A stretch of 64,000 nucleotides of DNA from Lepturacanthus savala (lineage: Eukaryota > Chordata > Actinopteri > Scombriformes > Trichiuridae), in the NCBI GenBank assembly GCA_030544235.1, contig CM060477.1, forward strand, positions 24,178,934 through 24,242,933, read 5' to 3'. The notes under the pieces are model-generated. The model worked only from the letters and a program-made list of their open reading frames with translations. It made no database searches and was not told the DNA's origin. A program made the translations under genes and the position numbers. Every line of letters starts with the position of its first letter. Positions within the stretch are counted from its first letter, which is position 1. Shown here one piece after another: positions 1 through 9,345 of the stretch.

Positions 1-214
1 CACAGAATGTTACAATGTTTTAGGTGTGTCTCAGATCAATCAGTAGCAGAAGTAAACAAGACAAATCAGGTGGTCTTATCATGGATTGCTGTGCCTTTGA
101 TCAGTCTCAGATCAATTAATAGTAAACATGAACAAGACAGTAGAAGACATAAACAAGACAAGATAGGTGGCATTCTCGCAGACGGCAGAGCTCTTTTTTG
201 GGTATTTCAAGGGG

Positions 215-222
215 TTATAAAG
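215..222 (+). promoter_or_regulatory. TATA box upstream of the piggyBac remnant
   Basis: The motif TTATAAAG lies about 45-52 bases before the ATG at 267, which would put a transcription start near 245. It is the only promoter-like element seen ahead of this remnant. It probably belonged to the transposon's own promoter. Nothing shows that it is still used. Confidence 0.4.
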
Positions 223-935
223 GTGCTGCAGGTGACAGGAACCCAAATTCTTTCTGTGCTGGCGCCATGAGTGTTCGTTTTGACGTTGAAGTTCTAGAGC
301 TGATTTTTTCTGATGTCCAACAAGACAACTCTGATTCAGGAGAGGGAGTGGAGGATGTATCAGAAGAAGAAGATGGGGAGGAATATAACCCAGAGCATGC
401 TAAATCATCTTATGAACTTGGACAGCAGCTCCTGAAGAGGAAGATCACCATGGTTGGTACAGTTCGAAAGAACAAGCCTGAGCTCCTACCAGCACTGCTT
501 TCATCAAAGGAGAGAGAGGTCTTCTCATCAAAGTTCGCCTTTATGGCTATGACCACTGTAGTTTCTTACCTCTCAAAGAAAAACAAGAATGTAGTTCTTA
601 TGAGCACACTGACATTAGTGATCGTGAGGACAGGAAGCCAGTCATCATCCTAGACTACAACTGCAACAAAGGAGGTGTGGACAATCTAGATAAGGTGATT
701 GGAACATATAGCTGCAGAAGGATGACTGCCCGCTGGCCCCTGGTCATCTTCCACAACATCATTGATGTTTCCTCCTACAATGCCGTTGTGATTTGGAGAG
801 AGATCAACCCGACCTGGATTTCTCATAAGAAGAACAAGAGGAGGGCGTTCCTGGAGCAGCTAGGAAAGGCACTTGTAACTCCATTCATTGAAAGAAGGAA
901 GCATGTCCCCCGCACAGAAGCCTCAGCAGAAAGCT

Positions 936-943
936 ATTCAGAG
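936..943. repeat. Left target site duplication of the hAT-like element
   Basis: ATTCAGAG at this position is repeated exactly at 1961-1968, directly outside the two ends of the insertion. An 8-bp duplication is the hallmark of hAT superfamily insertion. Confidence 0.85.
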
Positions 944-1960
944 TAAGGATGTCCCGATCCAGCTTTTTGCACTTCCGATCCGATACCGATATTGTATTTG
1001 CCCATCCGAGCCGATACCGATACTGGTGGCCGATACCGAAATAGTCTATTAACTCAGCATCAGTACTCTGCTCTTGAGCATGTGTAAACTAAGGCTTTAA
1101 AAACCAGTGCAAATAATATTGTTTAATTATTTAAAAACAAAAATGCCCTCTACTCCCCAATCTCCTCCACACTTTTTGCTCCATCTCTATCTACACACTG
1201 CCTTCAACTGTTTGCCCTGACTGCAGTCCGAGCACTCGGGGGTGTGCAAGCTAAAAAATGTAATGGCGGTCTGGAGTGTTTTAAATAAAGTTTTTTCAAA
1301 GTGGGATTTTCAGAATAAAGACGTCTAAATAAACGTTTTTTTTTGTCACATTGAATGGATATTCAACATCCTGTTATACATCTTCTCTCTGTTTAGACAT
1401 GCTGGTTTAACACTGTTTTTTTTTCTTTTTTGGTGCGTCGTTATTCCTGCATCAGGTGACACATAGTCGAGTCCAGTCACCGGAGTCACGCTCACATTTC
1501 CGCAGATTTGCGGAGATGCGTTCCGTTAAAAAAGGAGAAGAAGTCAACATCCCATGTTAAAGAAAACAATGTACTAAAGTCACATTACATTATCCGAGTG
1601 CTGGAACAATTCCAGTGTGCTCGTTTCAGTGTAATCTACGCTTTTTCGGTGTCTGTCTGTGCCGTTTGCCACGGAGCGACAAGTCTGAGCATGTCTCTGG
1701 TTGCTATGCAACGCGAAGCGAGCCGAGCTAAACAAATGTGGGGAGACGCTAATGCTGGTGTGCTGGAAAATGCGGACCGGATTTTAGCAAAACCACAGCA
1801 AAAAACTGGAATGGATTATCTGAATAGGTGCGCTGGAAAACCCTGACTTTTTTTTAACGGATCAGATTTTTTTCCCGTGCCGCCACGCCGATACCGATAC
1901 GCATATTTCTGCCAATATCGGTGGCTGATCCGATGCCGATATTGGATCGGGACAAGCCTA
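944..1960. mobile_element. Non-autonomous hAT-like DNA transposon (1,017 bp)
   Basis: The left end reads TAAGGATGTCCCGATC and the reverse complement of the right end reads TAGGCTTGTCCCGATC: 16-bp terminal inverted repeats with three mismatches and the TA(A/G)G start usual for hAT elements. Both ends carry clustered copies of CCGATACCGATA-like subterminal motifs (about 970-1040 and 1885-1945), probably transposase binding sites. The element is flanked by an exact 8-bp duplication. The interior has only a 112-codon open frame (1508-1846) with no recognisable hAT transposase motif, so the copy must have moved using an enzyme made elsewhere. It landed inside the tail of the piggyBac remnant and is therefore younger than it. 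Confidence 0.85.
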
Positions 1961-1968
1961 ATTCAGAG
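1961..1968. repeat. Right target site duplication of the hAT-like element
   Basis: ATTCAGAG, an exact copy of 936-943. The piggyBac-derived reading resumes within this copy. Confidence 0.85.
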
Positions 1969-2099
1969 TGCAGGAGCTCCTGATAAAACTGAGGATCCAG
2001 CTACCACAGCCACTTCCCCAGCTAGAGCAAGTAAGAGAAAGAGATGTCGGTTCTGTTTACAAAAACGTTTTGTCAGATGGTAGTTCATGTGAAGTATCC

Positions 2100-2105
2100 A
2101 ATAAA
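2100..2105 (+). promoter_or_regulatory. Polyadenylation signal after the piggyBac remnant
   Basis: AATAAA lies 17 bases after the stop codon that ends the piggyBac tail. It fits the 3' end of the old transposase transcript. The hexamer is common in AT-rich DNA, so position is the only support. Confidence 0.35.
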
Positions 2106-2654
2106 CTACATTTATACTGTTTTAAAAGAGAGCATTTCACTCATTAGATGTCATTCTGCGTCCTAATGACAAATTTTATGACAGAATTAAACTTTGTGGC
2201 ACACTCATGTTTAAACTATTTATTTTAACTTTGGTGGTGTTTTGTTATTGTCTGTGATACATTAATAACTTAAAACTAAAATGCCAAAACCATTATCAGT
2301 AAAACTGGTGTGTTGAAGTCATCATGATTTAAACTTACATAGCCCTTTGGAGAAAAAGAATCCCTGAGTGGAGGAGAGAGTGTTATAATTCCCAGGGCAT
2401 ACCCTATGTTTACGGGATGGCATCCTCCTTAAGAAACAAGGATAGTTACCAAAATAGTTCATCCTGGGTCAAACCAATAGATGTGCTAATACTGTTCATA
2501 TAAACATGTTAAGATCATATTATTAAAACAAAATCCAAAAACATAAATAAAAACATAAAGAAAAATGCCACCCTGGCTTTGTTAATTCAATGCTATTTGC
2601 TGAACATTCAACTTTTTTACTATAATATTTACAATCTGCCAATTTACTTAAAAG
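2106..2654. other. AT-rich spacer, no gene seen
   Basis: No coding similarity, RNA gene or clear transposon end was recognised. The missing 3' end of the piggyBac element should lie here, but I could not pick out a TTAA-flanked inverted repeat. Confidence 0.5.
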
Positions 2655-3944
2655 TCACCCATGGTTCTCAGTCAGATGACTGGCCAATATGTTGACAAGC
2701 CGTCTCCGTGTGCTGTGAGTGAGTGACATTTCTGTCTTGTAGGCTTCAATAACATCCTCACCCCCAGGTTTTGCAGCCTCTGCCTCATTAAGATTGGGTG
2801 TGACTTCCGAGCTGGATGCATGTCTGCATATGGGAATCCCATGTTCTTTTCGAAGTCTAAAAGAAATACAACATAAATTTGGTTAAAAAAAAAAAAAAAT
2901 CACACCTGATCCCACATTTTCAAACTGTTTTTGCAATTATACAGAGCATTCTCTTAACATATTTTTTGAAAATCATATTAAAGTAGAGACAGAGATGATG
3001 AGTAGAGGCAGAGACATGAGATCTAAACTGATAATTGGGAAACAGCATTACAGATGATATTACAATGAGACTCGCCTTCCCCTGAATTGATGTCTTGTAT
3101 TGTGGCACTTGGATCAGGAGCAATCTGTATCTCAAGAAAGAGGTTTTCCTCAAGGGTCTGAGCTGGGTGGATAATATATTTCAAGAGATCAGAATGAGGT
3201 TACAAAAAACTAATTTTTCAAACATACAGTTTAAAGAACGCCAATTATAAAGGCTTACACCAATCATACACCTGTAGAAATCACGGTTTTTGTTTTTTTC
3301 CATATTTGGCCAATTGTTACTCCCAGCTTTTAACTGTTTGGTTGTTTTTTGTTTTTGTTTCTGCACAGTTCAGGGATAACGGAGAAATGTAACTATCTGC
3401 ATCAGGGATTCTCTCACGTACTGTAAGGCATTAATCTGGACTGGCCTCTATCAGTTCAGAAAAAATGTCTTCCTCAATTAGTTTGTCTGTTTCATCAAAA
3501 GCATCCAGTTCCATAGCATCAGGCAGCCCAAGCTTGTTTCTGACTGTAGAGAGAACACGTTTATTAAAACAGATTTTAAAAAGACATGGTGATTTTAACT
3601 TCTGAAGTTACATGTTTTGATTTGAACAACACCACAGCATGGGAATGGTGAATTTCCATCATTACGAACACAAGTGTGTATATGCAAAATGTTTTGGAGG
3701 GCAGATAGATACCCAAATTTAACATAAAATATAGTCATCCCAAAAACATCAGTCCTTGTGTATTGTTATGAGGGCAACTATGAGATGGCTACTCACCTTG
3801 AGCAAGGAAATCCACAAAGGTGAATCCTGACATTAATCGGATGTACTTCTTGGTATTTTGGTACTTTACCTTGAGCAACAGTCCCGCTTCAGTCCCGTTA
3901 TCACATATTTTTGGAGGAATACGAAGAAGAATTATCAGTATCAT
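2655..3944 (-). pseudogene. Broken copy of a teleost multicopy family ('SAMD3-like')
   Basis: Exon 1 runs 3944-3797 from an ATG and reads PPKICDNGTEAG, LLLKVKY and GFTFVDFLAQ, ending at a good GTGAGT donor. Exon 2 begins at 3543 after CTCTACAG and joins in phase to give V-RNKLGLPDAMEL, FDETDKLIEEDIF. After SPD comes an in-frame TAA where the family has Leu, and reading continues past it in the same frame (CLTVRERIPDAD). A segment near 3155-3075 (TLEENLFLEIQIAPD) and one at 2856-2655 (YKTEMSLTHSTRRRLVNILASHLTENHG) look like later exons. I could not reconcile the phase between these two. The last exon ends at HG near a possible GTGACT donor, and the exons expected after it are not found before the piggyBac remnant. 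I recall this series from uncharacterised, often SAMD3-like, fish proteins of unknown function. The stop and missing 3' exons make it a pseudogene unless the stop is a sequencing error. Confidence 0.65.
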
Positions 3945-4678
3945 TCGTTCATTCCATATCCGTTTTAGAATCCAAAATTGGAAAACGGATAACTACTTAT
4001 TTCATTTCTCATTTTCAAATCAAAATTCGGAAAACAAATAAAGGCATATTTTTCACCGTTTTGAAATTAAAATTAGAATATGAGAGAATGGAATCATCAC
4101 AGGATTTCGTTCTATTTAATTTTGGTTTGTATCATGTGACCGGGAAGTTGTTGACTTTACTTAAGCAAAGTTGGAAAGATATTGACAGTTTGGGACTTCC
4201 AGGATTAAAAAATCTGAGCTAAAACATTGTCTAAACACTGATGATTTTCTGTCCATCAACCATAACATGGACTACCAACTACAATGACAAAAAAAACTAT
4301 TGAAAACAATTTAAACCATCCTCTTAACTAGATGGATTACATTGATCTCTATGTGCAGTGGAAGCTGAGCAAGTGAACATACATCCCTCTCAGTCACAGG
4401 GAGAATAACAACAACCCGCACATGCGCGGAAACTCCAGTCTTCTTCATCAATCATCCTCGCCGGCCATAATGATCATATCACGGCACCTACTGGAGAAAC
4501 AATTATTTGCCCCCTAATTACTTCTGCTTTATAACCACCTTTTCTTCATATTTTTCGTATTCTGAATAACTACAGGTGCACCGCCAATAATCCCACTAGT
4601 CCCAATAGTCCCACACACATTTCCGTTGTGTAGTTTTCTTTTATTTGCAGCTCTGTTTCTTTTATTTGCAGGATTGAG
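3945..4678. other. Spacer, no gene seen
   Basis: Nothing recognisable as coding on either strand; the 103-codon open frame at 3911-4222 overlaps exon 1 of the minus-strand pseudogene and has no family features. A short GC-rich patch near 4415-4470 with an ATGCGC core could be an old promoter region for the minus-strand gene, but this is weak. Just before 4652 and 4672 the block TTTCTTTTATTTGCAG occurs almost twice and resembles a duplicated splice acceptor. Confidence 0.4.
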
Positions 4679-4796
4679 GGTCCTCCCGAACGCAACACTG
4701 ATATTAGCCAGATCCTCCCGAACGCAACACCGACATTAGCCGGATCCTCCCAAACGTAACACTGGCAATAGCCAGATCCCCATCTAACGTGTCACC
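4679..4796. repeat. Minisatellite, 32-bp unit, about 3.7 copies
   Basis: Three full units start at 4679, 4711 and 4743, with a degenerate partial unit from 4775. Each begins G(G/A)TCCTCCC and ends TAGCC(A/G). Units differ at a few positions each. It starts just after a splice-acceptor-like sequence, so it may lie in an untranslated exon. Confidence 0.85.
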
Positions 4797-5530
4797 TTAC
4801 CGTATTTGCTCACCACCACCAATGAGCACCAGGATACATCTAATTCATGGGGAAACCCCGTTATCACATTTCTTTCAGATATTCAATATTTGGCTGGAAA
4901 AATTACTCTCAACAAGTTTGTTTTACTGCAAGCAACCACCTCGAGGTAGCGATTCCGAATGTTATTACCTTGCAAGATACAAACAGTGAAGCTTGCAAGG
5001 TGTAGGAGATGATGTAATTCACATCTCACAACAGAGTCGCATCACACACATGTCATTACAATCATGTAGAAGGTAATATATCCAGTTCTTACCTTATTTA
5101 AACCGTAGATTACACAGTCTAGGCTGATGTCTCCTCCTATTTGTATTTAACTGGGGTGTGTGTGTGTGTAGTTGAACATAGTCATGTGATTTTGATGTCT
5201 TTAACTGATGTGTGTTAACATGTTAATGTGATCATAATGTCATTAACTGATTTGTTTGATAGATTGTGTTCTTACTGTTGTGAGTTGCTGTAGTTAAATT
5301 ATTTCAGTAAACTAAATGTTAATGTGAGTCAATGTAGTTAATATAATCAGTAATAACATTTGTGGTGGTCCTCTTCTCTCCTGCAGCTCCTCCTCAGATT
5401 TCACACACACACATACCTGCATTTACACACACCCACACACCTGTCACACAGGAACAATCATTCCATACATCTCTACCATTTTCACCACATTTACTAACTT
5501 TATTTGGAACTTGTGCTTGATCTGTGCAGG
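4797..5530. other. Spacer or 5' untranslated region of the Helitron-like element
   Basis: No coding family was recognised. A pyrimidine tract ending CTCCTGCAG at 5377-5385 and one ending CTGTGCAG at 5522-5529 look like splice acceptors. The second directly precedes the first coding exon of the element. The CA-rich stretch 5398-5450 is low complexity. Confidence 0.4.
5155..5169. repeat. (GT)n microsatellite
   Basis: Seven GT units in a row. Short and otherwise unremarkable. Confidence 0.8.
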
Positions 5531-5846
5531 ATGCCATGGAAGGGGAAGCGCTCCCAGGCCCGGACGCTGCGCTGGAGGCCGCTGGACCCTCGGTTCCAGG
5601 AGGTAACTGCACCATCCACATCCCACGTCTTCTCAAAACCATGTCACCATTTACACATCAAAACCAGCATCATCATCCAGTCCTCTGACAGTCTGCCTCT
5701 ACAATACGGATCTTTGCAACAACATTGAAGCTCTTAAAGCCTGGCTATTGTTTTCTTGATTTCAGATGACCCCGCCTGTGACCCCGCCCCCACCCCCTGG
5801 AGTCTGGACCCTGAGGACCGTCGCCACAGAGTCCCCAACTGCAAAG
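5531..5846 (+). pseudogene. Helitron-like element, basic N-terminal exons
   Basis: The first coding exon starts at the ATG at 5531 (MPWKGKRSQARTLRWRPLDP) and ends at 5602 before GTAACT. The second runs 5766-5846 (MTPPVTPPPPPGVW) between a TTTCAG acceptor and a GTAAGT donor. Both are in phase 0 (24 and 27 codons). A basic KGKRSQA start followed by proline-rich sequence resembles the beginning of fish proteins that carry the SGNH-like domain found in the next exons. A further small exon may lie at 5954-5986, but its donor (GTGTCC) is weak. The function of this segment is unknown; the basic stretch could be a nuclear localisation or nucleic-acid-binding region. Confidence 0.5.
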
Positions 5847-6168
5847 GTAAGTCTACCTTTGGTTGGTTATTTGGTTGGTTGGTTATCATTTCTAATGAAT
5901 CATCCTCGAATGAGTGAATCCTGACTGTTGTCATTGCTGTTTGCATTCATCAGATGCCCTGCCTGTTAGTCCCTGCTGCTCGGCAGGTGTCCCCCAGGTC
6001 GGACCTCCTCCTCCCTGTCCCTGGCTTCTGGCCTGTTACGTGACCCACTCTTTTTACTTTAATGTGTTTATAACGTGTCGGTTCGTGTTGCTCATCAGTA
6101 AACAGTTATCTGGGCTTTTTTCATGTAAAATGTTCCAGACTTTGATCTCCTTTGTTGTATTTCTACAG

Positions 6169-6629
6169 GTCGGGGTTGTGGCAGGCGTCACCGTCCGGTG
6201 ACCTGGCCCAGGTCCTACTACACCAAGCACACCAAGAGGGTCGTGGTTCCAACGCCGTCAACAGACAAGGTACGGCTCGGTCCCAGTTTTTGGAGACTAA
6301 TTAATGTCAGACTAACTTTAGAGGATTTTCACATCTTAAACAATTCTTTTCTTTTACAGTTTGTCCTCATGGTTGGCAATTCCCATCTGCGTTCAATCGT
6401 GGAGGGAATCGTGGCCATGCCGGGGTGGATCTCCTTTGGTCTCCTCTCCATCCCTGGAGCCAAGGCCAGCGCCGTAGAGGTCGAGGTACGAAATTTATCT
6501 CTGCCTCGCACTCCCGAGGCAGTCGTTGTGTTGGCCCCCGGTAATAACCTGGACCATAGAGTTTCTCTTTCAGATTCAGCTACGGACTTCTAGAGGCTGG
6601 TGACCACTGCCCAGGCTGCCTGCAGCAAT
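6169..6629 (+). pseudogene. Helitron-like element, SGNH-hydrolase-like exons
   Basis: An exon at 6169-6267 reads RGCGRRHRPVTWPRSYYTKH and ends in phase 0 before GTACGG. The next (6360-6629, after TTTTACAG) holds VGNSHLRSIVEG, SIPGAKAS, LPRTPEAVVVLAPGNNLD. These fit block I (GDS, with the nucleophile Ser) and block III (GxND) of SGNH esterases. The Asp of GDS is Asn here and block III is GNN, so activity is doubtful even in the parent. After TDF an in-frame TAG at 6591-6593 stands where related sequences have a sense codon, and reading continues open (RLVTTAQAACSN) to a GTAAGT donor. The role of such esterase-like domains in Helitrons is not established. Confidence 0.6.
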
Positions 6630-7113
6630 GTAAGTTACTTTGACGTATTATGACTAGATAATTCCATGATTGATTTCAGAACATGTTTGAAGTTGAGTAC
6701 ATGTTACCCAACCAATAAAGGTGGAGACACAGATGACGATTCCTGGACACGGTGAGAGATTTCTACAAACATTTTGAAATCTTGTCCTGTTTACTGAACA
6801 AATCTTCTTCTCCAAGTGTGTGTCCTTGACTCGGTCCAAGAAGATATTATATTTAACATAATAACCACTGTATTGTGAAGTTTACCTCACTGCTGCTATG
6901 TGTTAATGCACGTCAGAATGTTTATCACTGTCTTTATTTTTGGTAATGTTGTTGTTTTTAACCTTTTGTCTCATTTTATTGTCTCTGTTGACAGACTCAA
7001 CAACACGTAACTTTCTACCCTTTATTTACATCATATTCAATTCGTCTGGTGTATCTTATTTCATTCATTTGTCTAATATAAAAAACCCGGACGCCTCCTC
7101 CCCCTGCCTGCAG

Positions 7114-7836
7114 CCACACCGGTCTCACCAGGAGTGTCTGTGGAGGTCGAGACCCCTGGACCTCGTCCTTCCAGTCCTCTTGGAGGGACTAGTGTGGCTC
7201 AGGCCAAGAAGGTGTGTTACCTACCATTATTGGTTGTGTGAACATTTTACAGAATAACTGCTGTATTGTGGATTTTAACTTTCTGTTTGTTTGGTGTCTC
7301 TTATGCACTATTTTATTGTAAACTCTGTCATTGTTTCCACAGACTCCGCCAAGGGCCTGCTTGACTCCGCTCACACCTCCAACCCCACAGGTTTCACGGG
7401 AAGTGTCTGTGAAGGCCAAGGCTCCAGTCTCTGGTTCTTCCTTCCCTCCTCGGTGGACCCAGGTGGGTCCCACCAAGAAGGTAACATAGGCTGATACTGT
7501 TTCTTTGAAAGTTTACTGAAATAACTAATGTATTTTCTACCATAACCTACTGCTGCTCATGGCTATCTGCTTTTTATCTGCACATAATGTTGTGATTTAA
7601 TTGCATCGTTTTTGGTCATTATCTTTTTATTATTTTTAACCCTTTGTTTTTGTTTCCTATTTATATTTACAATGCCAACAGTTTTTCTTTTGTGTTTTGT
7701 CTCCTATGCACTTCTTAATCCAAACTCTGCCTTTTTTCTTTACAGACACAGAATACTGAGGAAGCAGAAGACCGTGCCCTCCATCCCACTGAACCCGGTG
7801 TGGTTTAGCCCTGAGGTCCTGGAGCTGATGGCAGAG
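7114..7836 (+). pseudogene. Helitron-like element, proline-rich linker exons
   Basis: Three exons with good borders were read: 7114-7211 (PVSPGVSVEVETPGPRP), 7343-7480 (TPPRACLTPLTPPTPQ, exactly 46 codons) and 7746-7836. The first two end in similar AKK/TKK sequences, and both contain V-S-V-(E/K), which suggests exon duplication. The third reads IPLNPVWFSPEVLELMAE in one frame, but joining it to 7480 puts it out of frame and brings an early stop. It therefore has a 1-base shift or a misread border. Low-complexity linkers of this sort connect the esterase-like and protease-like domains in related fish sequences. Confidence 0.5.
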
Positions 7837-8022
7837 GTACGTTTACATATTCCTAATTTTATAGATATTGATAACATTTTTTAAAAATGGTCTCTTTTTG
7901 TTTTCATATTTCATATTTTTTTATGGTGATAACATGGATAGAGAAATGTACTGCTTTACAATGTCTGCAACAGTGTTTATTTCCATGGTAGAGATGTAAC
8001 ACAATGCATTTCTTCATTTCAG

Positions 8023-8967
8023 CATTCTGATGTCTTGCGGGTGAACAGTGCACCTGCATGGCTCTTACTTTTCTTGCATATCACAACGAGGGGTTGCAAT
8101 TCAATAGGGTTTCTCTGGATACAGTGCTTTCTCAGGGAGACGCACTATGTAGGTGTGAAATGGCAGCTTATTGCAGATGGTACTTTTACACATAATTACT
8201 TGACCCTTGAGCAGATGCCAAAATGTGTCTTTACTGATGATCATTCCTATCATGTTACCATGAACTCAATGGATCTCATGGTTGGGCCACTCAAGGTTGC
8301 AGAAAACAGTCTGCAAAGTCAAGTATCGCTGCCCTTTGCCTCTCAACTTCAGTGCTTGGCTCTTGATGTCCGCCATGCAGTTCTTCTGGTCGCACCTGAA
8401 TGCTTAGCAGTTTTTCGTGACGACACAGGCCGCTATGGTTTCTTTGATTCTCACTCGAGGTCAGCCACCGGTTTTCCATACCATAGCGGCACTGCAATAA
8501 TGCTGACCTTCCTTGACTTCAGTGATCTGGTCGACCACGTGCATAAGCTTTTGCAGGATCGTGGATCTTATGCCAGCTATGAGCTTATGCCTGTTTCCTT
8601 CTCCAGGGACTACAGTGATGTGACTACGGATAATGTTGCAGTCTTGTCAGAAGCTGAAACCGAACCAAGTGCGTTTCTTCTAGATGGTGACACCCTTGAA
8701 CTGGGAGACGATTTGATTATCATTCCAGATGCTGCACTGGACCAAAGCTGTGGTCAGGAGGTCTTCCAACGTACAGTTTTTCTTGAAGGAAACACCTCAG
8801 AATGTGAAGCTGACACGGTTCTCACTCCAGATGCTGTGCCAGAACCAGCGTCCAACCAACTGTACCAGCGTTGGTGTAGTTGTGTGAGAAAACGAAGCAG
8901 TACGTTTCAAGAGTTGGCTCGAGCAGATGCAGGAAAACTGCACGTCGAGCAAGTGCGATCAGTCTGA
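8023..8967 (+). pseudogene. Helitron-like element, C76/OTU-like cysteine protease domain
   Basis: The exon begins at 8023 after CATTTCAG, in the same frame as the long open frame that ends at TGA 8965-8967. The pattern is that of a deubiquitinase-like fold: a candidate catalytic Cys in RGCNSIGFL (about residue 24), a middle region LTLEQMPKCVFT, then CLAVFRDDTGRYGFFDSHSR with the Asp-x-His pair typical of C76-type peptidases, followed by GTAIMLTFLDFSDLVDHVH. The residues just before the Cys look eroded compared with related fish sequences. An acidic linker follows (8640-8850). Near 8960 the frame shifts: the downstream repeats are open in another frame. Fish Helitrons are known to carry OTU or other cysteine protease domains; their substrate is unknown. 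This is the best preserved part of the element. Confidence 0.6.
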
Positions 8968-8974
8968 AAAACTG

Positions 8975-9345
8975 CAATATGCCAGTAGATCAGAATTTCA
9001 GGAGAAGAAGTTACAGGCAATGAGGGCAAGCTATATTCAGCATCGGCACAAAAAGAGGACTTACTTAATGAAGCGGTAGAACACTGACCCTGTATTCCAA
9101 GCGCGTCATAAATCTTCAATGAAGTCTTGCGTTCGGAAGCAGTACAGCACCAATCTTGCTTTCCGGGAGCGGCAGAAATCACACATTCAAATGCGGTACA
9201 AGACTGACCTTGCTTCCCGGCAACGGCAGAAATCTGCAATGAAATCTTACATCCGCAACCAGTACAGAAACAACCCTGCTTTCCAGCAGCATCAGAAGTC
9301 TTACATCCAGACACGGTAAAGCACAGACCTTGCTTTCCGGCAGCG
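8975..9345 (+). pseudogene. Helitron-like element, basic Tyr-centred repeats
   Basis: One frame from 8975 to 9345 encodes about six degenerate repeats of the form (R/Q)Y-x-T-D/N-x-x-F-R-x-R-Q: QYASRSEFQ, NTDPVFQAR, QYSTNLAFRER, RYKTDLASRQR, QYRNNPAFQQH, STDLAFRQR. Linkers such as KSSMKSCVRK and KSYIQT separate them. Two in-frame stops (TAG at 9077-9079, TAA at 9317-9319) fall exactly at the Tyr position of a repeat, so each is a single-base change of a Tyr codon. Such repeats precede the helicase-bearing part of large fish Helitron proteins. Their strong positive charge suggests nucleic-acid binding, which is inference. Confidence 0.55.

Larger units (their letters stand above)
267..2083 (+). 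pseudogene. piggyBac transposase remnant (PGBD-like), core deleted and interrupted
   Basis: Intact piggyBac enzymes cut and paste DNA at TTAA sites using three Asp residues. What remains is an acidic N-terminus from the ATG at 267 (EEEDGEEYNPEH), which passes directly into the later part of the DDE domain (SYELGQQLLKRK, VRKNKPEL, SSKFAF). The stretch that should carry the first two catalytic Asp is therefore missing. A small deletion near 605-612, probably between short CACACT copies, shifts frame. Reading then continues in another frame through NKGGVDNLDK near 665-690, which holds the third Asp, and on to 943. A hAT-like element occupies 944-1960. The tail resumes at 1961 (QSAGAPDKTEDP) and reaches KRKRCRFC, the start of the C-terminal zinc finger, which is cut short by a stop at 2081-2083. 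Removing the insertion does not restore one frame across 943/1969, so a further indel exists near 927. This is a dead copy. Family assignment is firm; the element's outer ends and TTAA sites were not found. Confidence 0.85.

Noticed and set aside
1508..1846. 112-codon open frame inside the hAT-like element as a gene
   Set aside because: No hAT transposase motif or other domain is seen, and it lies wholly within a non-autonomous element.
2920..3366. Short minus-strand open frames at 3153-2920 and 3366-3181
   Set aside because: They are wrong-frame or intronic readings of the SAMD3-like pseudogene.
5394..5946. Short minus-strand open frames near the first Helitron-like exons
   Set aside because: They are antisense to exons with good plus-strand splice borders and show no family features.
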